A stretch of DNA of 64,000 nt from Halichoerus grypus. Taxonomy: Eukaryota; Chordata; Mammalia; Carnivora; Phocidae. The position numbers and the translations under genes are program-made. The DNA lies in assembly GCF_964656455.1 (NCBI RefSeq), contig NC_135724.1, forward strand, positions 11,679,414 through 11,743,413, read 5' to 3'. This document shows positions 34,057 to 46,050 of the stretch, one piece after another (position 1 is the first letter of the stretch; every line of letters starts with the position of its first letter). A model generated the notes under the pieces. It ran no database searches. It worked only from the letters and a program-made list of their open reading frames with translations, and was not told the origin of the DNA.

Positions 34057-34846
34057 TATGCAAAAGCCTTTCTCAATAAGAATTTATTTTATATAAGTTT
34101 TTAATGTTAACACCTCTTGTTTGAGATCTAGAAAAATGACAACAAGGGATTCCTTTCTTGCCAAAACAAATGTCTACTCGTTCCATTGGTTTATGTCACC
34201 ATTCCCCAAAGTCACAGGTACATATGGGGGCATTTGGGGAAGCTGGCATCAGAGAAAGGTCTTGGTAGTAAGTACTCATATCACATTTTGGGGTGTTCAG
34301 AAAATGACCACATGCAGAGTTTAGGTCATACTTCTCCTTGTCTGACGATTCCAACAAAAGGAGGGAAGAAAAGCTTTCGAGGGGAAAGTGAGGGAAGAGT
34401 ATTGTTAGAGAGGACCTGGGGATAGAAGTAAACACACTTTCTCAGGCTAGGTAAAGCAGTGACTAAGACTCATGCCTTGCTCACTTTTATTGAGAGGCTT
34501 TGTCTTATTATTATCATTATTATTTTTAGCTTTACGTGTCCCTTAACCACACTATGCTCTTAGTTTTATGCTCTATCTATGTGTACATTTATAATTTGTG
34601 TCCTTGGGTAAAATTGAACCATCATCACTGATCAGGGCACAGACTGACCAGGTGAGGTGACCCGTGACACTGGAGAAGGACACAGACCCAACTGAAAAAA
34701 AGGAGCTCATTTTTCAGCTTCATAAGTAAGGGTAGGAAAGATGTTTGTCCCTAAATAGACAGGGCATCAGAAACAAAAGAAAACAAAACAAAAAAACACC
34801 ACTTCAGAAAGTTTAAATTACTAAATATCGATAAAGCAGTAGGATA
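34057..34846. other. Unclassified non-coding DNA
   Basis: No recognised repeat. Overlapping ORFs of 67-79 codons on both strands between 34121 and 34435 have no domains. Confidence 0.5.
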
Positions 34847-34860
34847 ATAACAAAAGTTAC

Positions 34861-35063
34861 CGGGCGCCTGGGTGGCTCAGTTGGTTAAGCGACTGCCTTC
34901 AGCTCAGGTCATGATCCTGGAGTCCCGGGATCGAGTCCCACATCAGGCTCCCTGCTCAGCAGGGAGTCTGCTTCTCCCTCTGACCCTCCCCCCTCTCATG
35001 CTCTCTCTATCTCATTCTCTCTCTCAAATAAATAAATAAAATCTTTAAAAAATAAATAAATAA
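34861..35063 (+). mobile_element. Can-SINE with perfect TSD
   Basis: Full-length copy starting CGGGCGCCTGGGTGGCTCAG. The CT-rich region ends in TCTCTATCTCATTCTC, unlike the CTCTCGCTGTGTCTC of the youngest copies, so it belongs to a different subfamily. The perfect 14-bp TSD ATAACAAAAGTTAC lies at 34847-34860 and 35064-35077. Confidence 0.98.
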
Positions 35064-35234
35064 ATAACAAAAGTTACCTAAAAATTGTTTAGTAACTAGT
35101 ATTTTTTTCTTAGCCACAATATTGGTTTGAGGTTTGAGAAGCAGAATTCTCTAAGGTGACACATTCCTATAGCAAAAGTCCATCATTTCACAATAAAGTA
35201 AAATTGTATTTTTACTAATCTGAATACTCTTGAT

Positions 35235-35388
35235 CCTAATCTGTAAAATGGGAAGATTGTAACTAACACAGATGTTATAATGCTTCCTTAGTGATAATAA
35301 CGTATGCAAAGTGATAGAATAGTGCCTGGTGCATAGCAGACCCTCAGTAAATGGCTATTGGTGTTATTATTATGGTTACTTTAATTAT
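35235..35388 (+). mobile_element. MIR SINE relic
   Basis: CCTAATCTGTAAAATGGGAA, GATGTTATAATGCTTCC, AGAATAGTGCCTGGTGCATA and CAGTAAATGGCTATTGGTGT with TATTATTA are the 3' half of MIR, fairly well preserved. Confidence 0.88.
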
Positions 35389-36050
35389 TTTTATGTATTT
35401 GATGACATTTTCACAGGAATTGTTTATTACTAGAAATTGACACAAAAGGGGCTCTTCACCTATTTCAAGAGTTTGAAAAATAAGGATCATTTAATTGACA
35501 AAACTGCATAATTAATAAGATTAAGAATAATTATTGGACATCATAGTGCCTTATTCATAGACCTTCGTTTCTGGCAAGTGTTCTAGATTACATAACACAC
35601 ATTTTCTCACCATTAATGGCACCTAGACCTATCTAAGACGTAAACACTAGAGACCTGATGATAATCCATCTTTTCATCTGCAATACATTGTGCTCTCTCT
35701 CATATAGACTTTGAGACTTAGTCCCTTAGTCTTTGAGATAATCCAAATGCCCAATTAGTATTAATGAGTAAAAGATACCTGTTTGTGGGGAAATTTGGTT
35801 CTAGCTTCCATCAACACCACCAGTCACTACTATCAATCATCATCATTTCTGAAATTGTTATTTGAAAAATGCAGAGATTTAAACAGATGCCTTTAAACCC
35901 TGTATTTACAATTCTTTTCATAATATAAACTATTCTGATCATTTTTAGTTTGTCTAGGTATGCATAGAGAGTAGAAACAAGTTTATTGTCTAATTCAGAA
36001 GCCACAGTGCAACCTGAGAGACAGCTTTTGCTGACCGAGAAAGTTCATAT

Positions 36051-36079
36051 AAAAAAAAGAAAGAAAGAAAGAAAAAAAA
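36051..36079. repeat. (GAAA)n microsatellite
   Basis: Poly(A) leading into four AAAG units and more A. It codes for the KKRKKERKK string in a spurious ORF. Confidence 0.9.
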
Positions 36080-38213
36080 TCTGTGGCTTCCCCTTGTCAG
36101 AAATGATGAAGGTTTTAGATTTCCTCTCAGGCCAATATCACCTATTGGCAAGAAAAAGGAATTATGAGACCCATTTAGCAAGAGCGAATTTTACCATCTA
36201 TGAAACGATTAAGCTTAATTAGGAATTCAATTTATAAAGTCTAGTGTCACCAAGAGATATTTCAGCTCTAGACTCTGAGTGTAGCAATATGCTTCAGTTC
36301 TAATTTAAAGTGACCGGAGACTCAACTGACAGAGGAAGGACACTCGATGCCACAGCAAATCAGATACGACTTGGCTGCTATTCTAATTTTTATCAACTTT
36401 TTTTTTTTTTATGACTAGCATTGTTTAAGAAGACTTTTATGCCCGTCCTATGTCAAAAGGCCTTCCTGTAATTTCAAACAACTGAGAAACACAAGTATCG
36501 AAGAAGACAAAAATGCTGGCTTTCAGAGCAGGCTCCTGCCTGCCTGGCCTCACTCTGTGGACCTACATCCACTCTGCTGGGCCCCCTAAAGTCACACGAA
36601 ACAGGAAAGCCATACTGCGCATATTTAAGATAACATGGGTTGGAAGGATAGGATCCTGCAGGCTGCAAACCCATGACGTCCTGGGAGGTTTCATCTTACG
36701 GATGCTTCAGACCCCCACTATCTGGAGGTTTCCAGACTCTTCCTTCTAGAAATAAAATCACCAGGGGGGTGAGGTTGTTATAGTTTGCTTCTTTTCTGGT
36801 TCAACTCAGAATCGTTTTCCATTTCTATTCTTAAATGCTTTACAACCGAGATGCTTTTCTTGGACGGAGACTGAAAAGCTGCAACTGGAATAAATACAAC
36901 ATGTGCTCGAGAGAAATTGCCACAAGACGGAAGTCGGAGCTCAAAACAGGGTCTCTCTTACACCGTCTCCTTTTTTTTTTTTTTTTTAATGTCAGGTTTT
37001 TTTCGGTTTCTGCAGCCTGGTCCAAATCTAAAATGGGCAGAGGAGTCAACCCCTTTAATCATAGAATCTTTATTAGAATGAACTTAGAAAAGAAATAACA
37101 TTTTTTAGGTTATTTAGTCCACTTATTAAGTGACGGCTAATGCAAGTGAGTGTTCTACCTCTTTCTTATTAAAATATTTTTTTTGTTTCCCTTGGAGTGG
37201 GTGACCCTACAATACATTATCCAGCACACACACACCCAAAAATATATGTGGAGTGAGAGTGGGCGCTACTAATCATCATTCTAGGACACTGGGTACTAGC
37301 CAGGACTACCCTGGGCCACATGGGGTGGGTCAGGAGGGAGAGGGGTCATCCTGACTTTGCAAAATAAAGTTATTTTATGGTAAGAGTCATATGATATCCT
37401 TCATTTCTCTCTTTCAAAATAGTTTTTGGTATGACAAAATCAGGATAAACTCAGTCTGTTGTTGAAGGCAATTAGCCGGATATAAAAGATTATGTAACTG
37501 CTGAAGACACTTCTGGCTGAGACATTAACCAGGGCTTTTAAGACTGCACCCGTGAAACTCCTTCTAGCAAGATGTATCATCTTCAAGGAGACAATTGGGG
37601 ATTTTTTATTTGTCTGCATAAACTATTCTCAATGAAGATAATATATAAAGAAAAGGAGTCTTCTTGCCTGAAGAGAGGTCAATTCTTTTCAGTTTTACAT
37701 GTCTAATATCTATATTTCTAATATAATTTTCAAGGAGAATAAGGCAAGATATCATTTCAGTAATAACTCTCGATAACAGCTTGCCATTCCTGGGGGAATT
37801 AAAAAAATATATAAGTATTTCTCGTGAACATATTATTTGAAGTGATGATTCTCAAAGCATACACTATCTATTTCCTTCTAAGTACTTCTTTCCAGGTAAA
37901 GCAGTAAAACTTTATCAAGAAAGCAAGTCTTTGCCTGGAGCTGAATTGCTGGGTTTAATACTTGATTTCACAAATCAGGAGTTAACCATTAAGCCAAGGG
38001 TTAATTTGTAGTAAAGAAATATTTTAGGAAAATGCTAAACATAGAAATGATGCTTGTTTCAACAAAATTCAGGTAAATTTATCAAAAAAGCCACTAGTAC
38101 TACCATAGGGCATAAAATTAAAGCAAACATTTCCCAGAATATCTCACCTAAAGTCATATTTTTATTATTTGTGTGGCTCTCTGCAGAAGTAAAATCAAAG
38201 TGATATTATTAAA

Positions 38214-38215
<2 letters not shown>

Positions 38216-38253
<38 letters not shown>
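38216..38253. repeat. (TA)n microsatellite
   Basis: An uninterrupted run of about 19 TA units in AT-rich DNA. Confidence 0.97.
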
Positions 38254-38256
<3 letters not shown>

Positions 38257-39459
38257 GATATAAATATAAACATCCACTTTATTTGGAGAGATTATAGAGT
38301 ACCTGAAAATTAACTCTGAAACAAAGGACAGAGACAGTAAGAAGTTGTTCTCGAAGATACATTATCCACATATTGTGCAAAGTTGAGTAGAGTCAAGTTT
38401 AATTAGTGGTTCAATTGTTAGCACATAGATTATTTCATACTAAACAGTCACTTTCTTCTTTAGATACTTCTTTCTATTAGTTTTATGAAATTCTGATTGG
38501 AAAGCCCCTTTGAGTATTACCTTGTACTGGTTCTGGGGGTGATATTTCTACCAGTTGATATTCTAATTTCCCAAGTGGCTGACAAAGTGCCTGTACCTTT
38601 TTCTCTCTAGTCGAAACACTGATACTAAAGTATCATGCATTCATGGTCTTTTCCAGAAATCTTGAAAGCACCATTGTATTGTATCTTAATTTTACTTTTT
38701 CCATTTGCTCAGTTGAACATCAATGATGACGCAAAGTGGGAACGTTAAGAAATGTGCCTAACCATCTCTGTCAATATTATATGGCAGGAGGTTACTTGGC
38801 CAGGGCATGGCTATTCTCTTTATAATTCCACATGGGATACAAAAAAAAAAGGGACAGTAGCAGCTTCGGACAGCACCAAGTGTATAGGGGCAGGAACCAC
38901 GTGTACTATTCAACCACTAATGTGTACATGGAGGGGGTCGAGTACCCATGCCTAAAACATGTGGACCAAAAGCCGCTTGTCTCCCAGAGAAAAGCATTCC
39001 TTACTCACCACAGCCTCCATTAGAAAAGAAATACGGGACCTAATGTATGATCCCTTCTTTTTCCACAGTAACGATATTGTCAAAGAGGCAAAATGACGTA
39101 AATTGGGACTTTGATTTTTGAAGTATTGGGAAATTTGATAGATTGAGACACCAAGTCTCTTGTTTCTCGATGAGAGCATTTCAGCCTCAGAGAATGTATA
39201 AATGACCTTTTGCATCCTTTTACTAAAATTCCTGATATTTCTTTTCCTCATCTCCAACATCCCTTTCTGATCTTCACCTTCTTTCTTACTCAGTGTTGTC
39301 TAAGGGAGTGGCTTATGTGTGTTTGGTTTCGGTTTAGAATTCCATATGAAGAGACTGACAGTATTGTTAGTAAGCAGTGTAACTGAACATGCAGGAACAG
39401 AGGCTTGGGAGTAAAATGCAAATTATAGACTCTTATCCCCAATCCTTTCCCTGGAATGC

Positions 39460-39625
39460 GACCTCATGCGACTTGTCCATGAGGCCTCAGAAACTGAGTT
39501 TGCTCATTTGTTAAACAGACATATTACTTCAGTGGGAGTAAGAAATAAATGAGGTGATGTTCATAAAGCCCTTATCACAAGGTCTGAAACATATTAAGTA
39601 TTCAGTTAGCTCTTATTATTAACAG
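39460..39625 (+). mobile_element. MIR SINE relic
   Basis: ACTGAGTTTGCTCATTTGTT, AAACAGACATATTACTTCAG, AATAAATGAGGTGATGTTCA, TAAAGCCCTTATCAC and TTAAGTATTCAGTTAGCTCT follow the MIR 3' half. Confidence 0.82.
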
Positions 39626-39891
39626 TCTAAAGAAACACAAACCTGGTCACAAGCTGCACCCTCCAAATGTTGGCCCTACCGCATCTCACGGAATCCTCCT
39701 TGGAATCACCAGGTTTCTCAGGCGGTAGTGGGCACATCTTTTCTCTGTTTTACCCTTTTTCCCTTGTTTTCATTCTGACACTCAAGACCATTGCTGGGGA
39801 TATGGGGTGGGTATCAGAGAATATAAGAAGGTGGAGGTAACATATAAAGAAGGGAAAAGCATTTTTTTCCTCTTTTACCTCAACATATTTA

Positions 39892-40119
39892 TTTTATTTT
39901 ATTTTTATTTTTTAAAGATTTTATTTATTTATTCATTTGAGAGAAAGAGAGAGAGCAGGGGTCAGGAGGGGCAGAGGGAAAGGGAGAACAAGACTCTCAA
40001 GCTGACCCCACACTCAGCATGGAGCCTTATGTGGGGGCTCAATCTCACGACCCAGAGATAATGACCTGCACCTAAGTCAAGAATCAGATGCTTAACCAAC
40101 TGAGCCACCCTGGGGCCCC
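39892..40119 (-). mobile_element. Can-SINE (antisense), older; one arm of a head-to-head pair
   Basis: Antisense copy with (TTTTA)n tail, AAAGATTTTATTTATTTATT, GA-rich middle, GGGGGCTCAATCTCACGACC and TGAGCCACCCTGGGGCCCC at its head. A weak CAACATATTTA / CAACAGATTCTTA duplication may be its TSD. Its head faces the head of the next SINE, 26 bp away. Confidence 0.95.
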
Positions 40120-40145
40120 AACAGATTCTTAAAAATTGTATTCCA

Positions 40146-40335
40146 GGGGCGCCTGGGTGGCTCAGTCGTTAAGCGTCTGCCTTTGGCTCAGGTCATGATC
40201 CCAGGGTTCTGGGATCGAGCCCCGCGTCGGGCTCCCTGCTCAGCGGGAAGCCTGCTTCTCCCTCTCCCACTCCCCCTGCTTGTGTTCCCTCTGTCGCTAT
40301 ATCTCGCTGTCAAATAAATAAAATCTTTAAAAAAA
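40146..40335 (+). mobile_element. Can-SINE, young; second arm of the pair
   Basis: Near-consensus copy starting GGGGCGCCTGGGTGGCTCAG and ending in AATAAAATCTTT plus poly(A). The flanking duplication is AAAAATTGTATTCCA at 40131-40145 and AAAAAGTGTATTCCA at 40336-40350 (one mismatch). Confidence 0.98.
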
Positions 40336-40350
40336 AAAAAGTGTATTCCA

Positions 40351-43300
40351 CCATTACTACTCATACACCAATAACGTCTATCACCATACCTTCTCAGCCT
40401 GCTAAAACCTGTTCAGCTTTTTAGCACAATTTTCCCATGACTGCTGGTCCAGTTATAAAGTGGTCAAGATTGCCCTCTGAGTTTTCCACTGAGACGTAGA
40501 TGAATTTTTAGATCCTCCTTCACACAAGCACAACAGTAGCTCAGTTCCCAAGCTGGACACTCCCATGGCTTTATCTCTAGGAAGAGCTCTGCTCCTGAAA
40601 AATGTATCTTTCAATCGTGACTCTTGCTGCCCAAGTTGAACCTTTAACCAAAAAAATAATAATAATAATAATGATTCTCCTATATTCACCAGCTTCCTGC
40701 TTAAGGCTGATACGCAGCACACTGCCTTGGCAAGTGTAACACCTGTAAATCTAATGCAGTCAGTGCGACCCGCTGGCCATTTTGCCTGACTTCATGGCGC
40801 TCTCCCGAGAGAAACACACTGTACTGCTAGTTTCAGATTGCAATGTAAGTAAGGTGTGTAATGGCTGCTTGTTTCCCAAATGGACGCTTACCATGTTACT
40901 ATGGATATCCCCAGACATCTCTCTCTCTATCCTGGAACAAACCCAATGAAAACTGTGATCTTGGACAGCCTCAGCCTCAGCCTTATCCTGGCCCTATCTG
41001 CGGAAGAAGAAATAATTAAAATTCTTCAAGACTTTTCTGTTCCCACTATCTTGATGCTCTGAATTTCCTGAAATGGTTCTTATATTTGTTTTTTTTTTTT
41101 TTTTCTTCTGGGTTGACATTCAGTAATCCACTTTGTTTTCATTAAAATAGGATTTGACTAAAATAATTTATTTTTGGGAAATGACTTGAATTAAAATCAA
41201 AGGATTGCAAAAGTCAACATTGACTATGATATCGCAGAAGGGGAGCATAACTGATGGTTAATGGTATTACTATTTTGTTGAAGTCACAGCAATATTATCT
41301 CTATAGATATGGATATAGTCTCATCACTCAGAATTTGCAGTTAGTTTTTTTTTTAAAATAAACTTTGTTGTTTTCTGCTGTTTCCTCAACATAAATTAAT
41401 TTTTTTCAGCTGATACTTTTATTTCAGCTGGTATTATTAACTTCCACATCAGAATCACCAGCCCAGTTACTTCCTTGGAAGCTGAAAACTCCATATCCTA
41501 TTTCCCTCCAGACCTCTCCACTGAGATTGCTAACCAGTACCTCAAACTCAAGAGGTTAAAGTACTATTCATGACCATGTTGTGTCTGCTATTATTATTTC
41601 TTCCCTTGTGTTTTCATCCAGATTAATAGTAATACCATCCACCAATTTCTTTTTTTTTAAAGAGTACACCTTCCTGATTTCCTCACTATAATGAAATAGG
41701 ATTAACCCTTGATCCCTGAGCTGTGGGAATAAGAAGACAGAGATCAATAAGAGTAAGAGTAGACTTGCCCTTCCCCCCACCCCCTTTGCCTGTCTCCAGT
41801 AAATACATGCCAACTTTCTACATTCATTCATTCATTATCCTTTGGATAAATTCACTGTTAGATCTAACATACGTTTTCATTGCTTGGGTTTATGAAGATG
41901 AAAAAAGAACTTTTGATGAATTCAGCATCCAGTAAACAAATGACTACCACATATTAAGAAAAATACTAAATAGTTGCTTCCATACTTGAGAAACATATAA
42001 AGTTGCTATGGATCACGGATAGAGATAACACTGTTGAGATCTACTGGATTATGGAAACTTTCAGTGTTAGAAAGAAATAGAACGAGCTTAGACAACTTGC
42101 TTTATAATCCCTTGATATGAGATGAATCCGAAAAGATAAGAAAGTTAAAGGGTTATATAATATAGCCAAAGTTTTTTCCCTCTTCGTCTCAGCATACAAC
42201 AACTGAAACACCACAGGGAAGCTAAATCTACAAGGACTCCAAAAGATCTTAATGTCCATAAGGTTAATGATCCAAATCCCAGATGAAAATGATGTAGCAC
42301 ATTGTAATTTTCTTCACCTAAAAGATAGGTCACAACTTGAAACTGATAATCATAGCTTCAGCCCAGGTTCTGGGAAATATGCCTAGGTGGTAAATTTCTT
42401 TCAAAGCACTACAACAGGAAATACCAAATGAGATTTAAAAAAGAAAATTTTGCAAGGTAATAAAAATGTTTTATGATGGATCACTAGGATTAAATGTAAG
42501 AAACGCAACATTCAGAAAACCACTCTACAGAGACCCGATCTAATTTTTCAAAATAATTTTGCATGAGATGCTCTTTGAGTTGGCAAGAGCCCAGCTATCA
42601 GAATATTTGATATCTCTGCTGTACCAGAAAGGTGGGATGCAAATGTTGCAAATGCTTACGTTTACGTTACCAAGAGCAAATGAGAGGACTGAACAACTGA
42701 ATAATAGTGTTACAGAAGGCTTGAAATTGCCTTTGATGGCTCTATGCTGCTAATAAATGGATGGGTTTTGAATCTGCTTGTGTACCATGCATCAGGGAAA
42801 ATGTAGAATATCAGAGTCAAGAGATTTGTCACTCAGTGTTTTGGAGATTCTCAATCACCTACAATATGCAAAAAATTGTCAGGTTTTAGTAACCAACCTA
42901 AAAATAATTAACTTTGACTCAGCTGAAAACACTTTAAATCCACACACACTGCCTCTTCTGCCAGTCAATTTGGTTGTAAAATGATGAGCATTACATTGGT
43001 ACACTGTAAGACTCAATAATGATAGCTACTGTTTTCAGGATTGAATTAAGTGTAGTAGTAGTGTAGTTAAGACTTTTGCAAAAAAATATATTAATTTGCA
43101 TGTTCTTTTGAGATGCAGATGTACTAGGAGAGAGAATTCCTGCCCAGGAAAAAATGTACCTGAAATTTTTATGTATCTTCTGTTTTTTTAGAATAGATAA
43201 ATACAGTTTGCATTTCATTAGGCACTGTGGGCTATAATTTATTTAACTGCGATGAGTGCCAATTAGATAAAAAAGAATAGACAGGTGAAACAGTCATAAA

Positions 43301-43903
43301 ATTTTTTAAAAATAAATGCAACAGTTCTCATGTATAATGCATATAAAAATAACTTTTAGCATTTTAGCGGTAATATTTGAGACTCAATCCTGTGGATAAG
43401 AGAACAGATAAGAGTACATCCAAACAAGAGATTTTTAGAATTATTATTTATTTTTCTTTCTTTACTTATCTTGTTATCTTTTATTATTTTGGTAGACCAA
43501 AAAAGTTAACAAGCTATCCTTTATGTGTTATTGAAATAATTTTAAAAGTGTAAAGATAACTTATTCATCGTAGATCTTGGTACAAAATAGACATTTAGGG
43601 TCTGTGCACCACTTCTGCTTAGTTATGATGGCATCATATTGTAGTCAGACATACTCTATTGTGGACCCTGAAGTGGGTCACTTCTTCCCTTGCTTATACA
43701 TGAACTACGGAGAAAACTTTGTAGATTGTTATTGTTACACCTTGTGACCAACTTGGAACAAAACCATTAAACACAAATAAAAATATTGGCATTATACTTT
43801 TGTGGCATATTCCCAAATATCAACTTATAAACTTTTTTTATAGACTAATGTGATGGTGAAACACAGAACATTAACTGAGCTCACTGATGCCATAAGCTAT
43901 ATC
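40351..43903. other. 3.5 kb of mostly unclassified DNA
   Basis: Recognised pieces are an (AAT)n microsatellite at 40656-40672 and a poly(T) run near 41091. A weak MER5-like CACATCAGAATCACC segment lies near 41445-41460. The rest shows no gene or repeat. ORFs of 60-89 codons have no domains. Confidence 0.45.
40656..40672. repeat. (AAT)n microsatellite
   Basis: Five to six AAT units following a poly(A) run. Confidence 0.9.
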
Positions 43904-43943
43904 ACTATGGTAGGCAGAATAATGACTAAAAGTATAAACCTTG

Positions 43944-44183
43944 GGGAGGGGAAGAGGGATGGGAAAACTGGGTGAAGGGGATTGGGAGATACAGGCTTCT
44001 AGTTATGGAATGAAAAAGTCAGGGAAATAAGAGCCTAGCTAGTATAGTCAATGGTATTATAATAGCATTGTGTGGTGACAGGCGGTGGCTACATTTGTGG
44101 GGGGCAAAACGCAATGTATAAAGTTGTCCAATTACTACGTTGTACACCTGAAATGAATGTAACATCCTGTGTCAGTTATACTC

Positions 44184-44237
<54 letters not shown>
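43944..44237 (+). mobile_element. L1 3' end inserted in the MLT1
   Basis: GGATGGGAAAACTGGGTGAA, GGGGATTGGGAGATACAGGC and TCTAGTTATGGAATGAA, then ATTTGTGGGGGGCAAAACGC, AATTACTACGTTGTACACCT and GAAATGAATGTAACATC are the L1 3' UTR order (L1MA-like or early carnivore). It ends in a (TA)n/(TATG)n tract where an A-tail is expected. The flanks GTATAAACCTTG (43932-43943) and GTATATGCCTTG (44238-44249) are a probable decayed TSD. Confidence 0.85.

Positions 44238-44240
<3 letters not shown>
44187..44240. repeat. (TA)n then (TATG)n microsatellite
   Basis: About 21 TA units followed by three TATG units, at the 3' end of the L1 insertion. It encodes the Tyr-Ile strings in two spurious ORFs. Confidence 0.96.
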
Positions 44241-44241
<1 letters not shown>

Positions 44242-44769
44242 ATGCCTTGAAGATGAGGACATTATCTTAATTATCCAAATGGGTCTAATGTAATCATGTG
44301 AGTCCTTAGAAGTTGATGACCTTTTCCAGTGGAGATGAGAGCTAGATGATACAAAGAAGGAAGAAGGACTCGACCCCATGTTTCTGGCTTTGAATATGGA
44401 GAAGCGGACCATGTGCTAAGGAATGTGATGGGCCACTAGATATTGAGAAAGACAAGAAAACAGGTGATCTCCTGGGCCCTCCACAAGGGAAGTGCTACCC
44501 ACACCTTGATTGCAAACCAGTGAGTCTGTTGTCAGATGCCTGACCTACAGAATTGTAAAATAATAAATTTATATCATTTAAGCAACTAAGTTTGTGATAA
44601 TGTGTTAAAACAGCAAAAGAAAACTAATATAATGATTGCACAAGATAAATAAAATTCCTATCAGCATAATCTAGGGTCTAGTGGTGGATGTGGTCAAATA
44701 TCTCAATTAGAAGCAGTGTGATTATTATTAAATCTGGAAAGCAAGTGCTACGATGGACTTACTTACATA

Positions 44770-45150
44770 GGAGAAGCATGGAAGTAGACTTCGATTCAAG
44801 TAGAGGATGACACTAGGCAAACACGGAGGAAAGTGGGAAAATGAACAGGAGTTAGCAAGGGGGCGGGGGGTGGGGGGAAGCTCTAGTCAGTATGTCATGG
44901 GCAGGCAGCCAGAGAGCACAGCATGATTTAGGACTTAAGTGAAGCACTTCTGGGACAGTGTAGAATCAGATCAGGGGGTAGATGACAAGCATGGTGGAAA
45001 AAAATGGCTCTAAAGAGGTAAGCAGGAATCAGATCATGTAAGAACATATAAATCATCGTATGGAGTTTAGAATTTACACTGTGGGAATGTGTTTTCAGCA
45101 AGAGGGTGACATTATCTTCTATAGCTCAGCGGTTTATATTGGGGTCCTAG
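44770..45150 (-). mobile_element. L2 LINE internal relic (antisense)
   Basis: In antisense L2 order it shows AGGAGTTAGCAAGG, GGTAAGCAGGAATCAGATCA, TGTAAGAACATATAAATCAT, TATGGAGTTTAGAATTTACA and GCAAGAGGGTGACATTATC. A G-rich GGGGGCGGGGGGTGGGGGG tract (44859-44877) lies inside. It is strongly decayed. Confidence 0.68.
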
Positions 45151-45864
45151 TGTATCTTACAACACAGTGATGCCTGTTAACATTTGATTTACTTGATAAG
45201 AATTGGAAAGCTCCTTTTTGTGTAATAATGTCATAGTGGGAATTTTGTTTCTCATAAGACCAGAAAATAATTTAACTGCTAGGTAAGAGCTCTGAACTAT
45301 TTTTTTTTTCCTTTTATTTTTTTTTATTTCTCACAAACCTACTTTGTAACATTGTTAAAATTTATTTAAAAGGCTTAATAGCTTATAATACAAGCTATTT
45401 TTAGTCTTTGGCTCAAATAGAAATTATAATAGCTGTGAGAAAATTATAATAGCCTTACATTCATAACACATAATTTATATCCAGCTTAGAATAGCTAAAG
45501 AACTCTTCTCCCATTAAAAGGTTTCAAGTCAAATGTTACAAAATTTGAGCTATGTGCATTATCTCTCATTTAGGTCACAACAGGGCAGATAGCAGGGAAG
45601 GAAGCTTATATAATTGAGTACATGGGGAGGCAGGCCCTGTGCCCTATAGTGTAGATATAGAGATGAAGAATCCTGAATTCTTCTCCTGAAAGAGCTTTGT
45701 ACTTTTAGAACAGAGACACGGATAAGTAAATAAAGAATAGATTATGGGTGCTAGTATAGGACATAGATAGAGTGGAAGAACAAAAGAGGAATTTTCCATT
45801 CCTCCTGGAGGTTTCTTGATGACAGAACTGGGAAAGCCCCAAACACCATGTCCTTCCATGAGGC
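45151..45864. other. Unclassified non-coding DNA
   Basis: AT-rich with T-runs near 45300-45330; nothing recognised. The 71-codon minus ORF near 45750 lacks domains. Confidence 0.5.
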
Positions 45865-46050
45865 CTGGTGGATCAGCAGAAAGAACACAAGATAATGAGT
45901 GGAAAAATCCAGATCCTAGGTCTTGTTGGACCTAGACAATACTATTTTTGCACCTTGCATCTTTAGAAAGTCATATAGATTTTCTGTGCTTTCGCTTCTT
46001 CATCTATGCAAGTAAAGCATTTGTTTGTTGAACTTGATTCTATGAAGTCT
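45865..46050 (+). mobile_element. MIR SINE relic
   Basis: AATCCAGATCCTAGGTCTT, AGAAAGTCATATAGATTTTC, TGTGCTTTCGCTTCTTCATC and TATGCAAGTAAAGC correspond to the MIR head and core in order. Confidence 0.6.

Larger units (their letters stand above)
35389..39459. other. 4 kb of mostly unclassified DNA
   Basis: Only microsatellites are recognisable. The block 36510-36700 is GC-richer and includes TGACGTC (a near-consensus CRE) at 36674-36680. Poly(T) runs lie near 36401 and 36970. ORFs of up to 102 codons (38952-39260, minus) have no domains. Confidence 0.45.
43904..44631 (+). mobile_element. MLT1-type MaLR LTR, split by an L1 insertion
   Basis: The left part carries CTATGGTAGGCAGAATAATG. After the inserted L1 the LTR resumes: AAGATGAGGACATTATC, CCAAATGGGTCTAATGTAAT, CATGTGAGTCCTTAGAAG, TGTTTCTGGCTTTGAATATG, GGCCACTAGA, GACCTACAGAATTGTAAAAT and AAGCAACTAAGTTTGTGATA, ending AGAAAACTAATAT. 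This is the MLT1 A/B-like type. A 76-codon minus ORF crosses the junction by chance. Confidence 0.88.

Noticed and set aside
41420..41535. MER5/MER20-type hAT relic
   Set aside because: Only CACATCAGAATCACC matches; the rest and the inverted termini are not convincing.
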